From an uncultured Opitutales bacterium (lineage in GTDB: Bacteria; Verrucomicrobiota; Verrucomicrobiia; Opitutales; UBA9783), in NCBI GenBank assembly GCA_934700265.1, contig CAKUXH010000053.1, positions 1 through 6,778 on the forward strand: a stretch of 6,778 nt of DNA, given 5' to 3'. Of this stretch, positions 1 through 6,217 are shown in pieces (the stretch's first letter is position 1; the number at the start of each line of letters is the position of its first letter). A program made the position numbers and the translations under genes. The notes beneath the pieces are model-generated. The model was given only the letters and a program-made list of their open reading frames with translations. It was not told where the DNA came from and did not search any database.

Positions 1-176
1 GCCGATGTTCCATTGGATACAACAATAACATGTTTAACGTTTAAGTAACGTTTTAAGGCTTCTTCAAACGTTGTTATTTGAGGACCTTGAGTAACAAAAT
101 CACTGCGTAAAGCTTCTGTTACAGCTTGTATATCGGACTCATCAATCGTTTGCTTTGAGTAAGAAATATGCTTCAT
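1..176 (-). CDS. pseC: DegT/DnrJ/EryC1/StrS aminotransferase, PseC-like (N-terminal part; gene continues beyond left edge)
   Basis: Translating the minus strand from the ATG at 176-174 gives 58 residues in an open frame that runs off the window. The sequence begins MKHISYSKQTIDESDIQAV, continues with a SDFVTQGP motif (residues 26-33) and reaches VVSNGTS (52-58). This is the characteristic start of PLP-dependent nucleotide-sugar aminotransferases. The 'RSDFxTQGP' form is typical of PseC, which aminates the 4-keto group of a UDP-2-acetamido-dideoxy-hexose during pseudaminic acid synthesis in the cytoplasm. The catalytic lysine and most of the PLP site lie outside the window. The gene starts one base after the glyS stop (TAA-A-ATG) and has no clear Shine-Dalgarno sequence, so it is probably translated by coupling from glyS. 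The DegT-family call is firm. The PseC specificity is an inference from the N-terminus only, and another 4-amino-sugar transaminase (for perosamine or bacillosamine, for example) is possible. Confidence 0.75.
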   Translation of the reverse strand, partial: MKHISYSKQTIDESDIQAVTEALRSDFVTQGPQITTFEEALKRYLNVKHVIVVSNGTS

Positions 177-177
177 T

Positions 178-1677
178 TTATGCAAATTGTTGTTCAAAAA
201 ACTTAATCAATTCTTCTTCTGATAACCGTTTTTGCTCTGTTGTATCCCGATCACGTAAAGTATACGTATTATTATCCAATGAATCAAAATCGACCGTTAT
301 GCACCAAGGTGTTCCGATTTCGTCCATACGACGATAACGACGACCAATAGCACCCGATTCATCATAAGTAGCATACCAACGTTTTTGTAGCTTTTTAAAT
401 AATTCTCGTGCTTTTTCAACAATTTCTGGTTTATTTTTAACCAAAGGAAACACGGCCATTTTAATAGGAGCAATCTGCGGCTTAAAACGCAACACAACAC
501 GTTTTTCACCGTTAATTTCATCTTCATCATAAGCAGATACCAATAAAGCCAATAAGGTACGATCAACCCCAACTGATGGTTCAATAACATAAGGAAGATA
601 TTTTTCTTTACGTTCCTCATCAAAATATTCCAATGATTTACCACTGAAATTTTGATGCTGTGTTAAATCAAAATTACCACGGACAGCTATTCCTTCTAAT
701 TCTTGAACTCCAAAAGGATACTTAAACATAATATCTGTACATGCTTTCGCATAATGAGCTAAATCCTTTTTATCATGCACATCGAAGCTTAACCATTCTT
801 TTTTAATCCCAATCGAACAATGCCAATTGTAACGCGTTTCAATCCATTTTTTATGTAACTCTGGCCAAATTTTTTCATCTGCTGGGAAAAAGTATTCCAT
901 TTCCATCTGCTCAAATTCTCGTGATCTAAAAATAAAATTGCGTGGTGTAATTTCATTGCGAAAAGCTTTACCAATTTGAGCGATACCAAAAGGAACTTTA
1001 ACCCGAGTTGAATCAACCACATTTTTGAAATGAATAAATATTCCTTGAGCAGTCTCTGGACGCAAATAAGCAATGTTTGACTCAGAAGCAACAGCTCCTA
1101 CCTGCGTTTGAAACATTAGATTGAAGTCACGTGGAGGAGTTAAATCACCTGGCTTATCGGTTGCTGGCGAAGGAATTAATGCATACTCTTCTGGTTTTGC
1201 TTCAGTCAAAGGTTTCAATATTAATGGATCAATTGGCTCATGCGTATGTTGTGTATTTTTAAGCAGAGTTTTTATTTTCTTTGCAACTTCTGCATCACGA
1301 TCTTCACAATCTGCTACACAAATATACCCAATAATTTCGCTGTTGATAGAAACTGGAGCATAAAAGACCTGGTCTGCACGATAGCGCATTTTTGTAACTT
1401 TACAATCTACCATAGGATCTGAAAATCCATCAACATGTCCAGAAGCTTTCCATACATTTGGATGTAAAATAATCGAGCTATCTAACCCAACAACATCTTC
1501 GCGATCATGAACCATATTTTTCCACCACATAGCTTTGATGTTACGTTTTAGCTCAACGCCCAAAGGCCCATAATCAAAAAAACCATTTAACCCACCATAA
1601 ATATCTGATGAGAGAAATATAAAACCTTTGCGTTTACAAAACGCAACCAAATCTTTCATGCATAATGGAGTTTCCAT
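178..1677 (-). CDS. glyS: Glycyl-tRNA synthetase, single-chain alpha2 type
   Basis: This cytoplasmic class II synthetase charges tRNA-Gly with glycine using ATP. The 499-residue protein is full length for the alpha2 family (about 500 in Thermus). Visible landmarks are the N-terminal region with IYGGLNGFFDYGPLG (26-40), RPETAQG (206-212), class II motif 2 with FRNEITPRNF (239-248) and REFEQMEMEYF (253-263), motif 3 with EPSVGVDR (366-373), and a C-terminal anticodon-binding domain from about residue 400. That domain carries IGRRYRRMDEIGTP (444-457) and LRDRD (474-478). Many family members have a CPxCG zinc-ribbon element before motif 2. Here the region reads PATDKPGD (171-178) without cysteines, as I recall for the Thermus enzyme. 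The ATG at 1677 is used; Met7 (1659) is an alternative start. Neither has a strong ribosome binding site. Chlamydiaceae use a fused GlyQS instead, so this is a different enzyme lineage if the host is chlamydial. The gene is probably cotranscribed with the downstream aminotransferase. Confidence 0.97.
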   Translation of the reverse strand: METPLCMKDLVAFCKRKGFIFLSSDIYGGLNGFFDYGPLGVELKRNIKAMWWKNMVHDREDVVGLDSSIILHPNVWKASGHVDGFSDPMVDCKVTKMRYRADQVFYAPVSINSEIIGYICVADCEDRDAEVAKKIKTLLKNTQHTHEPIDPLILKPLTEAKPEEYALIPSPATDKPGDLTPPRDFNLMFQTQVGAVASESNIAYLRPETAQGIFIHFKNVVDSTRVKVPFGIAQIGKAFRNEITPRNFIFRSREFEQMEMEYFFPADEKIWPELHKKWIETRYNWHCSIGIKKEWLSFDVHDKKDLAHYAKACTDIMFKYPFGVQELEGIAVRGNFDLTQHQNFSGKSLEYFDEERKEKYLPYVIEPSVGVDRTLLALLVSAYDEDEINGEKRVVLRFKPQIAPIKMAVFPLVKNKPEIVEKARELFKKLQKRWYATYDESGAIGRRYRRMDEIGTPWCITVDFDSLDNNTYTLRDRDTTEQKRLSEEELIKFFEQQFA

Positions 1678-1729
1678 ATCTTTATTCTAAAAATGGTTTA
1701 GTACATTCTATTTTTTTCTGCAAGCTCTT

Positions 1730-1759
1730 ATTATGAGAAAGTGAAAAATTAACTATTAA
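1730..1759 (-). promoter_or_regulatory. Candidate sigma70-type promoter for glyS
   Basis: Read on the minus strand there is a CATAAT hexamer (1735-1730, five of six matches to TATAAT). It lies 18 bp downstream of TTAATA (1759-1754, four of six matches to TTGACA). It sits about 50 bp upstream of the glyS ATG, which is a reasonable leader length. In sequence this AT-rich such matches arise easily by chance, so this is only a candidate. Confidence 0.3.
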
Positions 1760-1804
1760 AATTGAGGTTCCCAATTAAAATAGAAAAAAGTATTGTAGAA
1801 TTCT

Positions 1805-1810
1805 TATAAA
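1805..1810 (+). promoter_or_regulatory. Candidate -10 element for the symporter gene
   Basis: TATAAA lies 17 bases before the symporter ATG. I find no good -35 hexamer 16-18 bp upstream of it, only an A-rich stretch. An alternative pair is TTGTAG (1793-1798) with TATGAC (1816-1821) at 17-bp spacing, which would give an almost leaderless transcript. Either would be a weak promoter by the sigma70 consensus, and the support is low. Confidence 0.22.
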
Positions 1811-1816
1811 CATAGT

Positions 1817-1829
1817 ATGACATAGTCAT
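1817..1829. repeat. Short inverted repeat overlapping the symporter start codon
   Basis: The sequence ATGAC-ATA-GTCAT is a perfect dyad with 5-bp arms and a 3-bp centre. Its right arm runs into the ATG at 1828. A short direct repeat, CATAGT at 1811-1816 and 1821-1826 (10 bp apart, about one helical turn), overlaps it. It could be an operator or could be chance; the sequence alone does not decide. Confidence 0.3.
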
Positions 1830-3129
1830 GAAAAAAAATTCCCTACAACATTTGGGTGTTGTTGGAGCACTAATAATGAGTGTTCTCGTAGTATCCTTTT
1901 TACGAATTTTTGAATTGAATAATTTGCCAGCAACTCAAACATTTATCCATATCTGTGAGTTACTAGGTAAATTTTTTATGAATGGCTTAAAGATGCTTGT
2001 CGTCCCTTTAATTACCTCTTCTATTATTTGCGGAATGATGGGATTTGGATCGAAATCTGAATTCAAACGATTAGGATTAAAAACATTTTTATTTTACTTT
2101 TTAAGCTGTTTTGTTGCTGTTTCAATTGGGCTAGTAGTTGTTAATTGTTTACAACCAGGACATACAAATATAGATCTGGCTTCTAAAATTCTAGGACAAG
2201 CAAACGTTTTACCTGAAAACTTTGTAAGTTATGAAAGCATTGGTAATTCAAAGGTATCTGAATTTTTTCTTCGCTTACTTCCACCGAATATTTTATCTGC
2301 AGCAACCGATAACACACAAATTCTAGGAATCATTACATTTAGTTTGCTATTTGGCTTCTTTATCGGCAGATTACCAGAACATTTGAGATTGGTACAGATG
2401 AATCTATGGGAAGGTATTCAACAAATCACACGCAATATTACTAGAATTGTTATTTCTTTCTCCCCTATTGGTGTATTTGGCTTAGTAACGCCTATTTTAC
2501 TTAGCACTGGCCTTGAGGTAATAAAACCACTTTGTTTTTTTGTGGTTACAATTTTATTAGGTTTTTCTTTTTATTATTTTGTTTTTTTGTATCTCCTATT
2601 ACGCTTTGTTGCAAAAATTCGTCCATGGAATCACTATAAAGCTATGTTTCCAGTAACTTTAATGGCTTTTTCTACTTCCTCATCAGCCGCTGCATTGCCT
2701 ATAGCTCTTGACAAAATAGAAAATGTATCAAAAGTTTCACAAAAAACAGCTCGTTTTACATTACCTTTAGGAATTACTATAAACATGTGTGGAACTGCTC
2801 TTTACGAATGTGTCGTTGTCATCTTTATTGCTCAACTTTATCAAGTTACCCAAGGTATTCAATTTGGTTTCTTAGACCAAATAACGGTTGTTTTAATGGC
2901 ATTATTAACTTCAGTTGGAGTCGCAGGTATTCCTGCCTCAGGATTAATCGCAATAACAATGATTTTAAGTTCGGTTGGACTTCCTATTGAATCGATTGGA
3001 GTTATTTGGGTTGTTGAACGCATTCTGGATATGTTTAGAACTGCTGTTAATGTGTTCAATGATACTTGTGGAACAATTATAATCGCTCGAAGTGAAGGAG
3101 AAAATACAGCCTACCCAAGATATAAATGA
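1828..3129 (+). CDS. gltT: Dicarboxylate/amino acid:cation symporter (DAACS family, GltP/GltT-like)
   Basis: This inner-membrane secondary transporter has 433 residues, the normal family length, and probably takes up glutamate/aspartate or a C4-dicarboxylate with Na+ or H+. It aligns along its length with GltPh as I recall that sequence. The landmarks are KMLVVPLI in TM2 (55-62), the serine-rich hairpin HP1 FSTSSSAAALP (281-291), LPLGITINMCGTALYE in TM7 (312-327), HP2 GVAGIPASG (364-372), and TM8 ILDMFRTAVNVFND (399-412). The TM8 substrate residues are kept: D401, R404, T405, N408 and D412 correspond to GltPh D394, R397, T398, N401 and D405. The retained R404 suggests an acidic substrate, because neutral amino acid relatives lose it. 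Oddly, the near-invariant NMDGT motif reads NMCGT (Cys321), and GltPh S93 corresponds to Cys94. The ATG at 1828 has no clear ribosome binding site. The 3' end overlaps the recombinase gene. The exact substrate is unknown. Confidence 0.93.
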   Translation: MKKNSLQHLGVVGALIMSVLVVSFLRIFELNNLPATQTFIHICELLGKFFMNGLKMLVVPLITSSIICGMMGFGSKSEFKRLGLKTFLFYFLSCFVAVSIGLVVVNCLQPGHTNIDLASKILGQANVLPENFVSYESIGNSKVSEFFLRLLPPNILSAATDNTQILGIITFSLLFGFFIGRLPEHLRLVQMNLWEGIQQITRNITRIVISFSPIGVFGLVTPILLSTGLEVIKPLCFFVVTILLGFSFYYFVFLYLLLRFVAKIRPWNHYKAMFPVTLMAFSTSSSAAALPIALDKIENVSKVSQKTARFTLPLGITINMCGTALYECVVVIFIAQLYQVTQGIQFGFLDQITVVLMALLTSVGVAGIPASGLIAITMILSSVGLPIESIGVIWVVERILDMFRTAVNVFNDTCGTIIIARSEGENTAYPRYK

Positions 3130-4006
3130 AGCTTTAAACCAAATTGAAGCTTTTTTACAATATCTAAATTTAGAATGTGGATTATCAAAGAATACTCAAG
3201 TTTCTTATTGTTATGATTTGAAACAAATGATGAATTGTTTACAATTAGGAACTTTTGTAAACTTATCTCGTGAACAAATTGACAAATGGTTGCTGAGTCT
3301 ATTATCAGAAAAAGCAACCTCACGTGCTCGAAAAATCACTTGCGCACATCGCTTTTTTGATTATCTCATCGATAAAAATAAAATCAATAAAAATCCTTTA
3401 GAACATGTAATTCACCCAAAAATTAACCGACTTTTACCTCATATTTTATCCTTAATGGATATTGAAGAACTTCAAAAAAGTACATCATTATCTAATCCGA
3501 TAGGATTAAGGGATAGAGCTATGATTTCTTTAATGTATGGATGTGGATTACGCGTATCTGAAGTTTGCAACCTAACATTTCAAAGTGTTTTCCTAAATGA
3601 AAACTTCTTAAAAATTTATGGAAAAGGCAGCAAAGAACGATTGGTACCATTAGGTTCTGTTGCTAAAGAGCACTTACAATTTTATCTAACACATGGACGT
3701 CCAACGTTAGTAAAAAAGAATAGTAATAATTTTATTTTTTTAAGTCAACGTGGTGGAGCTATTTCAAGAAAAACATTTTGGTTAAATTTAAAAAAATATG
3801 CTCAAAACATAAGAGTTGGTTTCAATATAAAACCTCACCTACTAAGACATTCATTTGCAACACACCTGTTACAAAATGGCGCAGATTTGCGTAGTATTCA
3901 AGCGATGTTAGGGCATAGCGATATATCTACAACGCAAATTTATACCCATGTTGATATTGAGCAATTAAAAGAAACTTATGAAAAATATCACTTACGTGCA
4001 AAATAA
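3092..4006 (+). CDS. xerD: Tyrosine site-specific recombinase, XerD-like
   Basis: This is a cytoplasmic XerC/XerD-family recombinase, which resolves chromosome dimers at dif by DNA cleavage and rejoining. At 304 residues it has normal Xer length. The N-terminal SAM-like DNA-binding domain (about 14-100) includes GLSKNTQVSY (30-39). The catalytic domain carries the full active-site set: R154 in GLRVSEV, K178 in GKGSKERLVPLG, H249 and R252 in HLLRH, H275 in LGHSD, and nucleophile Y284 in TTQIYTHV. Features such as HGRP (201-204), SQRGGAISRKTFW (218-230) and GHSDISTTQIYTHV (274-287) resemble E. coli XerD more than XerC, although the C-terminal HLRAK also recalls XerC. The only normal start codon in frame near the N-terminus is GTG 3092, which overlaps the symporter by 38 bp. 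An AAGGAG lies just inside the gene (3095-3100). The recombinase family is certain; XerD over XerC is a moderate call. Confidence 0.92.
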   Translation: MKEKIQPTQDINEALNQIEAFLQYLNLECGLSKNTQVSYCYDLKQMMNCLQLGTFVNLSREQIDKWLLSLLSEKATSRARKITCAHRFFDYLIDKNKINKNPLEHVIHPKINRLLPHILSLMDIEELQKSTSLSNPIGLRDRAMISLMYGCGLRVSEVCNLTFQSVFLNENFLKIYGKGSKERLVPLGSVAKEHLQFYLTHGRPTLVKKNSNNFIFLSQRGGAISRKTFWLNLKKYAQNIRVGFNIKPHLLRHSFATHLLQNGADLRSIQAMLGHSDISTTQIYTHVDIEQLKETYEKYHLRAK

Positions 4007-4010
4007 TTTT

Positions 4011-5108
4011 TTATAAACCTAATTTCAATTTTGGTAGCTTGCTCGCTAATGTCTTTTCAATATCATCAGCAATCATTTGTGTAGCATTGTCTTGATTCAA
4101 CTGGTGTAAGTTAAATGACATATCTTTTAATAATTCGCTTTCATTTAAAAGTCGCATTATTTCATCTTTCAATCGATACATTTGTACTTGCTCCAAAACA
4201 AGACATCCTCCTGATTGCTCAAATCTAATAGCATTGGCAAGTTGGTGCCCTTCCGCTGAAAAAGGGTATGGTATTAAGATAGAAGGGGTTTCACACTGTG
4301 TAAGTTCTGCAATAGTCCCTGCACCCGCTCTTCCAATAACAAGATCAGCCCCTGAAAACAAAAGATGCATTTTTTGAGAAAAAGGTATGAAAGAAACCTT
4401 ACATTCATTTTTTTCAATCGTTTGAGGTTGACCGCCTATCCCCGTCAAGCATATTATATTAATGCCATATTCAAATAGTGATTCAAAATTTTCTAATACC
4501 CATTTATTAAAAATTTTAGCACCTTGACTTCCTCCTGTAAAAACAATAAGTTTTTTCTTAGGGTCCATTTTTAGTTTTTCTCGAGCAATTGTTTTATCTA
4601 TTTTTTGAATCTCACGACGTAAAGGGAAACCAACATACCTAACTTTTTGAGCTAAAATATTTTTTAAAAATATACCTTCAGGTAAATAAATTTTTGTTGC
4701 TATAAAACTTAAAACACGAATGGTTTTCCCAATTTTTTGATTAGCTTCATGTAAAAAACAAGGTTTTTTCAAACAAGTAGCTGCACTAACAATACCCATG
4801 TTGGTAAAACCACCAAACCCAATAACTGCATCTACTTTTATAGATTTTAATAACTGCAAAGCTTTTATAAAGTTTTTAACCAATAAATAAAAAAATTTTG
4901 GCCAAATATACATTTTTTTTGGAAAACCTATTCCTGGAAATTGAATAAAAGGAATTTGTGGATAGGCAGAACAGAGTTTTTGATCAACATTTTTATTAGA
5001 AATAATAAGAACACATTTATGACCACGTGCAATCAGTTCTTCTGCAATAGCTATCCCAGGTGATAAATGTCCCCCAGTTCCACCACAGGCGATAACAAAA
5101 GTTTTCAT
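4011..5108 (-). CDS. murG: UDP-GlcNAc:undecaprenyl-PP-MurNAc-pentapeptide GlcNAc transferase (lipid II synthase)
   Basis: MurG is a GT-B glycosyltransferase on the inner face of the cytoplasmic membrane. It adds GlcNAc to lipid I to give lipid II, the last intracellular step of peptidoglycan precursor synthesis. The 365 residues are full length. The N-domain has the glycine-rich loop GGTGGHLSPG (9-18), GFGGFTNMG (97-105) and HEANQKIG (120-127). The C-domain has GGSQGAKIFN (192-201), RAGAGTIAEL (260-269) and the nucleotide-sugar site PYPFSAEGHQLANA (280-293). The common HEQN loop reads HEAN here, a small deviation. The start ATG overlaps the ftsW stop (ATGA, 4 bp), so translation is probably coupled to ftsW. 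In Chlamydia murC/ddl follows murG; here the operon ends and a convergent xerD follows instead. Confidence 0.97.
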   Translation of the reverse strand: MKTFVIACGGTGGHLSPGIAIAEELIARGHKCVLIISNKNVDQKLCSAYPQIPFIQFPGIGFPKKMYIWPKFFYLLVKNFIKALQLLKSIKVDAVIGFGGFTNMGIVSAATCLKKPCFLHEANQKIGKTIRVLSFIATKIYLPEGIFLKNILAQKVRYVGFPLRREIQKIDKTIAREKLKMDPKKKLIVFTGGSQGAKIFNKWVLENFESLFEYGINIICLTGIGGQPQTIEKNECKVSFIPFSQKMHLLFSGADLVIGRAGAGTIAELTQCETPSILIPYPFSAEGHQLANAIRFEQSGGCLVLEQVQMYRLKDEIMRLLNESELLKDMSFNLHQLNQDNATQMIADDIEKTLASKLPKLKLGL

Positions 5109-6217
5109 AATTGTTCTTGAATGCTACTAAGTGGTGAATAAATTGTTCTTGATAAATTAATTAGCAAACCTATAAAACAAAAATTTGTAATAAGATTTGA
5201 ACCACCGTAACTTAAAAAAGGAAGGGCCAATCCTTTTGTGGGTAACACTCCAGTAATGACTCCAAGATTTAGGAAAACTTGTATAGATAAAAAAAGCACA
5301 CTTCCCATTCCTATAAAAAATCTATAAGGATTATCTTGTTGTTTTGCAATTTTTAAACCATAATAAGCTAAAAGGAAAAAACACATTAGCACGATCATCA
5401 TATGAAGAATACCCAATTCTTCTGCCAGTATAGCCCCAATAAAATCTGTATGTGATTCCGGTAAAAAGAAATATTGTTGACGTCCTTGTCCTAACCCGAC
5501 ACCTGTCCATCCCCCAGAAGAAAATGCAATCAAGCTTTGCCATAATTGATAAGCACCTGTTAAACGATTATTTTCTAAATCTAAAAAAGCTGTAATTCTT
5601 CTCAATCGTACTGGATTAAAATAAATTGCGATAGAAAAAATAATAAAAGCAAATATACAGGTAGGTAGAATAAACTTCAATCGTACACCTTTTATAAATA
5701 GTAAGATAGCTGCCACACAACCAAAAAGAGCTGTTGTTCCAAAATCAGGTTCGATAATAAGTAACCCACAAAATAGTCCAACCACCACGATAGGATATAA
5801 AAAACCCTTTTTGAATTCTTTTAAATGGTTCATATGATAAGTTAAATAATAAGAAAAAAACAATATAAAACCAATTTTTGAAAGCTCAGATGGTTGTAAT
5901 CTAAGTCCAAGTAATTCTATCCATCGGTGGGATCCTTTTACACAACGGCTGATCCCTGGAATAAACACAGAAAGCAACATAGCTATCGTAAAAATGCCAA
6001 TTATTGGAGAGTATTCTTTTAATTTATTTAAATTTATAAATGTAAAAAATAAACAAAAAATAATGGCCATGCATAACCAAACACATTGTTTAATAAAAAA
6101 AATTCTTCCTGTTGGCAGAGGTTGTGTCGTACTATGTAGGATGATAAAACCGTAAGCCGTTAAAATAGCACTTACAACTATAACAACGGCTCTAGATATT
6201 TTTAAATTGGATGACAT
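5105..6217 (-). CDS. ftsW: FtsW, SEDS-family septal peptidoglycan glycosyltransferase
   Basis: This is a polytopic inner-membrane lipid II polymerase that works with a class B penicillin-binding protein during division. The 370 residues show about ten hydrophobic segments (roughly 10-30, 44-62, 72-89, 114-128, 140-155, 160-176, 181-200, 270-288, 301-322, 340-358). Signature motifs are GSHRWI (95-100) with LQPSELSK (107-114), EPDFGTT (156-162), GGWTGVGLGQG (235-245), LPESHTDFIGAILAEELG (252-269) and LPFLSYGGS (332-340). D258 in SHTDFI matches the catalytic aspartate of FtsW/RodA enzymes. The gene sits between a LysM gene and murG with 1-bp and 4-bp overlaps, the same order as nlpD-ftsW-murG in Chlamydia. 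This context and the HTDFI motif favour FtsW over RodA. Confidence 0.95.
   Translation of the reverse strand: MSSNLKISRAVVIVVSAILTAYGFIILHSTTQPLPTGRIFFIKQCVWLCMAIIFCLFFTFINLNKLKEYSPIIGIFTIAMLLSVFIPGISRCVKGSHRWIELLGLRLQPSELSKIGFILFFSYYLTYHMNHLKEFKKGFLYPIVVVGLFCGLLIIEPDFGTTALFGCVAAILLFIKGVRLKFILPTCIFAFIIFSIAIYFNPVRLRRITAFLDLENNRLTGAYQLWQSLIAFSSGGWTGVGLGQGRQQYFFLPESHTDFIGAILAEELGILHMMIVLMCFFLLAYYGLKIAKQQDNPYRFFIGMGSVLFLSIQVFLNLGVITGVLPTKGLALPFLSYGGSNLITNFCFIGLLINLSRTIYSPLSSIQEQL

Larger units (their letters stand above)
1678..1827. promoter_or_regulatory. Divergent intergenic region between glyS and the symporter gene
   Basis: This 150-bp gap is the only substantial non-coding stretch in the window. 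It separates glyS (leftward) from the DAACS symporter (rightward), so promoters for both transcripts are expected here. It is very AT-rich, with several A and T tracts. I see no small ORF with convincing signals, no tRNA and no riboswitch-like structure. A T-box would be conceivable upstream of glyS, but the leader is too short and lacks any recognisable T-box sequence. Confidence 0.6.

Noticed and set aside
297..1091. Open frames of about 100-115 codons on the minus strand inside glyS (297-644 and 789-1091)
   Set aside because: They lie in another frame of a full-length, well-conserved synthetase and show no recognisable domain; their composition (runs of Leu, Val, Lys) is typical of a shadow frame.
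155..1422. Plus-strand open frames opposite glyS (155-337, 1121-1363, 1240-1422)
   Set aside because: They are antisense to conserved coding sequence, lack ribosome binding sites and have no protein-like features.
1678..1827. T-box or other riboswitch upstream of glyS
   Set aside because: The whole gap is 150 bp, is AT-rich, and shows no T-box sequence, specifier stem or antiterminator.
3985..4050. Possible bidirectional terminator at the xerD/murG junction, including AAAAT-A-ATTTT (4000-4010) and TAGC...GCTA in the murG 3' end
   Set aside because: The first is a pure AT dyad too weak to terminate, and the second has only four base pairs and no U-tract.
5331..5543. 70-codon open frame inside ftsW
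   Set aside because: It is out of frame within the conserved SEDS motifs and is explained by the real gene.
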